Source: Acidimicrobiaceae bacterium (GTDB lineage: Bacteria; Actinomycetota; Acidimicrobiia; Acidimicrobiales; Palsa-688). From it: a stretch of 8,102 bases of DNA. The translations under genes and the position numbers were made by a program. The notes under the pieces are model-generated. The model saw only the letters and a list, made by a program, of their open reading frames with translations, was not told the DNA's origin and did not search any database. Below, piece after piece: positions 6,494 to 8,102 of this stretch. Positions within the stretch are counted from its first letter, which is position 1. Every line of letters begins with the position of its first letter. The DNA is taken from NCBI GenBank assembly GCA_003156795.1, contig PMHU01000193.1, positions 1-8,102 on the forward strand, given 5' to 3'.

Positions 6494-7384
6494 TCAGGCA
6501 GGAGAGGACCCTTCGTCGGGCTCGTCGAACCGGGCCGGATCGACGTCGAGCAGCCCGGTGGCGATGACCGCTTGTGACAGTGGCCGGCCCAGCTGCCGTA
6601 GCCGGGCGCACCCTTCTTCGCCGAGGGCTCTGTAAGCGCGCACCGCGGCGGCGTCGGTCTGGTCTTCGATCTGTTGGCGCAGGGTGTGACCGGACCGGGT
6701 GAGCTCCGGAGCGTCAGCGTCGGTCAGCAAACCCCGACCTCGCAGCCGGTCGCCGGCGGCCGCCCAATCGGCGTCCGGCCAGGCGCGGGTGGCCCGCAGC
6801 ACGTCTACCGCGACGTCACCGGCCGCGGCGTGGGTGACCAAGGCCTCGACGGGATCGAGCCCCGCCATCAAAAGGGCGGCGATGTGTCCGTCGCCGCGGT
6901 ACTCGCGCAGCAGGGTCTGGGCGTGCCACAGGACCAGGTGGGGCGCATCCGGCCACGTCAGCGAGGCGTGAGCCGCGAACAACGGACGTCCGCAGAGGTC
7001 GCCGACCGCACCTTCCGCAGCCCGACGGGCCAGCGCGGCCGCTTCGGCCAGCTCGGACGAGCCGAGCACCTCTTCTCCCAGGCCCCGGAGGAGAGCCCGG
7101 TCGACAGCGTCAAGGCGCGCTACCAGCACCGCAGCGGGCGACGCCAGCGTCCACGCCTGCGGAATGGCGCGGCGAACGAGATCGGGGTTGAAGTTGTAGA
7201 ACGCCGCGATCACCGACTCAGCCGACGCCGCTCCCATGGCCGCTGAGCGCGACGCGAAATAGCCCATCCGGTTTCCCCGCAACCCGAGGGCGGCGTAGCG
7301 CTCGGCCGCCTCGGGCACGAAGTAGACCATGCTGTGGATCGGCTCGATCGTCCTCCACGTCTTCCTGGCCACGACCGGGTCCAT
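6494..7384 (-). CDS. SCO6745-family protein (HTH_67 / SalK-like)
   Basis: The 296-aa protein has the pattern of the actinobacterial SCO6745 family (PF21863, named helix-turn-helix 67). An N-terminal KTWRTIEPIHSMVYFVPEA (8-26) is followed by YAALGLRGNRMGYFASRSAAMG (30-51), SVIAAFYNFNPDLVRRAIPQAW (57-78), a PLFAAHAS segment, and LVLWHAQTLLREYRGDGHIAAL with GLDPVEALV. It is largely helical and probably cytoplasmic. The family function is not established; winged-helix-like folds have been suggested, so a regulatory role is possible but unproven. The C-terminal tail (DEPDEGSSPA) is acidic and likely disordered. The ATG at 7384 fits the family N-terminus; TACTGT lies 8 nt upstream and no ribosome binding site is seen. 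It is divergent from fbiC and heads the minus-strand gene run. Confidence 0.85.
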   Translation of the reverse strand: MDPVVARKTWRTIEPIHSMVYFVPEAAERYAALGLRGNRMGYFASRSAAMGAASAESVIAAFYNFNPDLVRRAIPQAWTLASPAAVLVARLDAVDRALLRGLGEEVLGSSELAEAAALARRAAEGAVGDLCGRPLFAAHASLTWPDAPHLVLWHAQTLLREYRGDGHIAALLMAGLDPVEALVTHAAAGDVAVDVLRATRAWPDADWAAAGDRLRGRGLLTDADAPELTRSGHTLRQQIEDQTDAAAVRAYRALGEEGCARLRQLGRPLSQAVIATGLLDVDPARFDEPDEGSSPA

Positions 7385-7392
7385 AGCCGCGA

Positions 7393-7398
7393 ACAGTA
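7393..7398 (-). promoter_or_regulatory. Putative -10 element (TACTGT) of the SCO6745-family gene
   Basis: TACTGT fits TAnnnT and ends 8 nt before the ATG at 7384, the same arrangement as TAAATT before the SDR. No -35 match is visible. It supports a leaderless or near-leaderless transcript. Confidence 0.42.
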
Positions 7399-7403
7399 GA
7401 CGG

Positions 7404-7440
7404 CCACCGGGCGCAGCCGCTGGCGTCGTCCACCGGGCGC
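7404..7440. repeat. 11-bp direct repeat CCACCGGGCGC
   Basis: Identical copies lie at 7404-7414 and 7430-7440, 26 bp apart start to start, directly upstream of the SCO6745-family gene. They may be paired regulator sites, though GC-rich composition makes chance repeats common. Confidence 0.35.
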
Positions 7441-7460
7441 GACCGGGCCCGATGGACCGT

Positions 7461-7506
7461 GGCCGCGCGTGCAGCGCAACTCAGGCCGGGCGTGCGGCGC
7501 AACCCA
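7461..7506. repeat. 23-bp head-to-tail tandem duplication upstream of fbiC
   Basis: Units 7461-7483 and 7484-7506 match at 20 of 23 positions; the 20-bp core is GGCCGNGCGTGCNGCGCAAC. There is no third copy on either side. The pair ends 35 bp before the putative fbiC -10 and lies in the gap between two divergent genes, where activator or repressor sites would be expected. Confidence 0.65.
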
Positions 7507-7541
7507 CCCAGAAGCCGGCCCGGTGGCCGCCGCTCCCCGGG

Positions 7542-7547
7542 TAGCGT
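7542..7547 (+). promoter_or_regulatory. Putative -10 element (TAGCGT) of fbiC
   Basis: TAGCGT fits TAnnnT and ends 9 nt before the ATG at 7557, implying a leader of about 2-3 nt. There is no Shine-Dalgarno sequence between them. The TAG within it is also an in-frame stop, so the coding region cannot extend further upstream. Confidence 0.45.
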
Positions 7548-7556
7548 GCTCACCCT

Positions 7557-8102
7557 ATGGGCGTCGCCGATCTCCTCCACGTCCCCCTCGAGGAACTGCT
7601 TGGCCGAGCCGGGGCGGTGCGCGACCAGGCCCACGGCAGCCGGGTGACGTACTCGCCCAAGGTGTTCATCCCCTTGACGATGCTGTGTCGCGACCACTGC
7701 GGTTACTGCACTTTCGCCAAAGCACCGGCTCGCATCGAGTCGCCGTACATGACTCCGGAAAAAGTGCTCGACGTGGCCCGGATGGGAGCGGGAGCCGGCT
7801 GCCACGAAGCGCTATTCACCCTCGGTGAGCGCCCGGAGGAGCGCTACCCGGTAGCCCGCGCCTGGCTGGAGGAGCACGGTTACGGCTCGACCATCGAGTA
7901 CCTGGTAGCCATGTGCCAGCTCGTGATCGACGAAACGGGTCTGCTCCCCCACGCCAACGCCGGGGCCCTCTATCCCGAAGAGTTGTCGCTGTTGCGGACC
8001 GTGACCGCCAGCCAGGGCATGATGGTCGAGACGCTCCGCCCCGACCTGGATGCTCACCGAGGCTCCCCCGACAAGACGCCGGAACGTCGGCTGGCCACCC
8101 TC
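7557..8102 (+). CDS. fbiC: F420 biosynthesis radical SAM protein, CofG-type domain (3'-partial FbiC or CofG)
   Basis: Radical SAM enzyme for 7,8-didemethyl-8-hydroxy-5-deazariboflavin (Fo) synthesis, the deazaflavin core of coenzyme F420. The visible 182 codons are open to the right edge. The [4Fe-4S] motif CRDHCGYC gives Cys44, Cys48 and Cys51, placed after YSPKVFIPLTML. GERPEERYP at 90-98 is a hallmark of the CofG half, which performs the second step of Fo formation; GYGSTIEYL (108-116), PHANAG (131-136) and SQGMMVE (152-158) follow in family order. In most Actinomycetota CofG is the N-terminal half of a fused FbiC of about 850 aa with CofH behind it; whether that holds here lies beyond the window, so cofG remains possible. 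The ATG at 7557 is the first start after an in-frame stop at 7542-7544. It is divergent from the SCO6745-family gene. Confidence 0.93.
   Translation, partial: MGVADLLHVPLEELLGRAGAVRDQAHGSRVTYSPKVFIPLTMLCRDHCGYCTFAKAPARIESPYMTPEKVLDVARMGAGAGCHEALFTLGERPEERYPVARAWLEEHGYGSTIEYLVAMCQLVIDETGLLPHANAGALYPEELSLLRTVTASQGMMVETLRPDLDAHRGSPDKTPERRLATL

Noticed and set aside
5674..6567. A 297-codon plus-strand frame antisense to the SDR
   Set aside because: Shadow of the SDR gene; no domain and no initiation signal.
1..8102. Defence island, CRISPR array, toxin-antitoxin pair, transposon ends or phage genes
   Set aside because: I looked for these and saw no repeat-spacer pattern, transposase, integrase or defence-type domain; the window reads as chromosomal metabolic genes.

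Overview
The window is about 8.1 kb of GC-rich DNA with dense, mostly single-domain genes and frequent GTG/ATG starts without Shine-Dalgarno sequences. Three gene types point to Actinomycetota: a coenzyme F420 biosynthesis gene (fbiC/cofG), a mycofactocin-coupled short-chain dehydrogenase, and an SCO6745-family protein. The style of the sequence would fit a less-studied lineage such as Acidimicrobiia, but no rRNA or other phylogenetic marker is present, so that is inference. I see no mobile element, CRISPR array, tRNA or rRNA.

Layout from left to right. (1) 3-572 (+) is the 3' part of a gene for a membrane-anchored protein with a proline-rich cytoplasmic segment; it enters from outside the window. 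(2) 559-1425 (-) is surE, a 5'/3'-nucleotidase, which meets gene 1 tail to tail with a 14-bp overlap. (3) 1505-2056 (+) is a conserved-looking protein of unknown function, divergent from surE across a 79-bp palindrome-rich gap. (4) 2128-7384 holds four genes on the minus strand. In transcription order they are an SCO6745/HTH_67-family protein (7384-6494), a mycofactocin-coupled SDR (6453-5617), an amidohydrolase_2-family metal hydrolase (5526-4240) and a GH15 trehalase/glucoamylase-like enzyme (4179-2128). (5) 7557 to the right edge (+) is the 5' part of fbiC/cofG, divergent from the SCO6745-like gene across a 172-bp gap that carries a 23-bp tandem duplication.

How the genes may work together. 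The SDR and the amidohydrolase are the most likely functional pair: an alcohol/ketone oxidoreductase that needs the peptide-derived redox cofactor mycofactocin, followed by a C-O, C-N or C-C bond-cleaving hydrolase. The amidohydrolase has its own strong sigma-70-type promoter (TTGACT, 17-bp spacer, TAACAT). An inverted repeat overlaps the -35 box and looks like a repressor operator, so this step is probably inducible. The GH15 gene follows 60 bp behind and may be read from the same promoter. fbiC at the right edge implies that the organism also makes F420.

A recurrent feature is a TAnnnT -10 hexamer only 6-9 nt before the start codon of several genes, which suggests leaderless or near-leaderless transcripts. 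The amidohydrolase is the exception, with a leader of about 50 nt and a perfect AAGGAGG. I did not find a clearly new multi-gene system; the best leads are regulatory.
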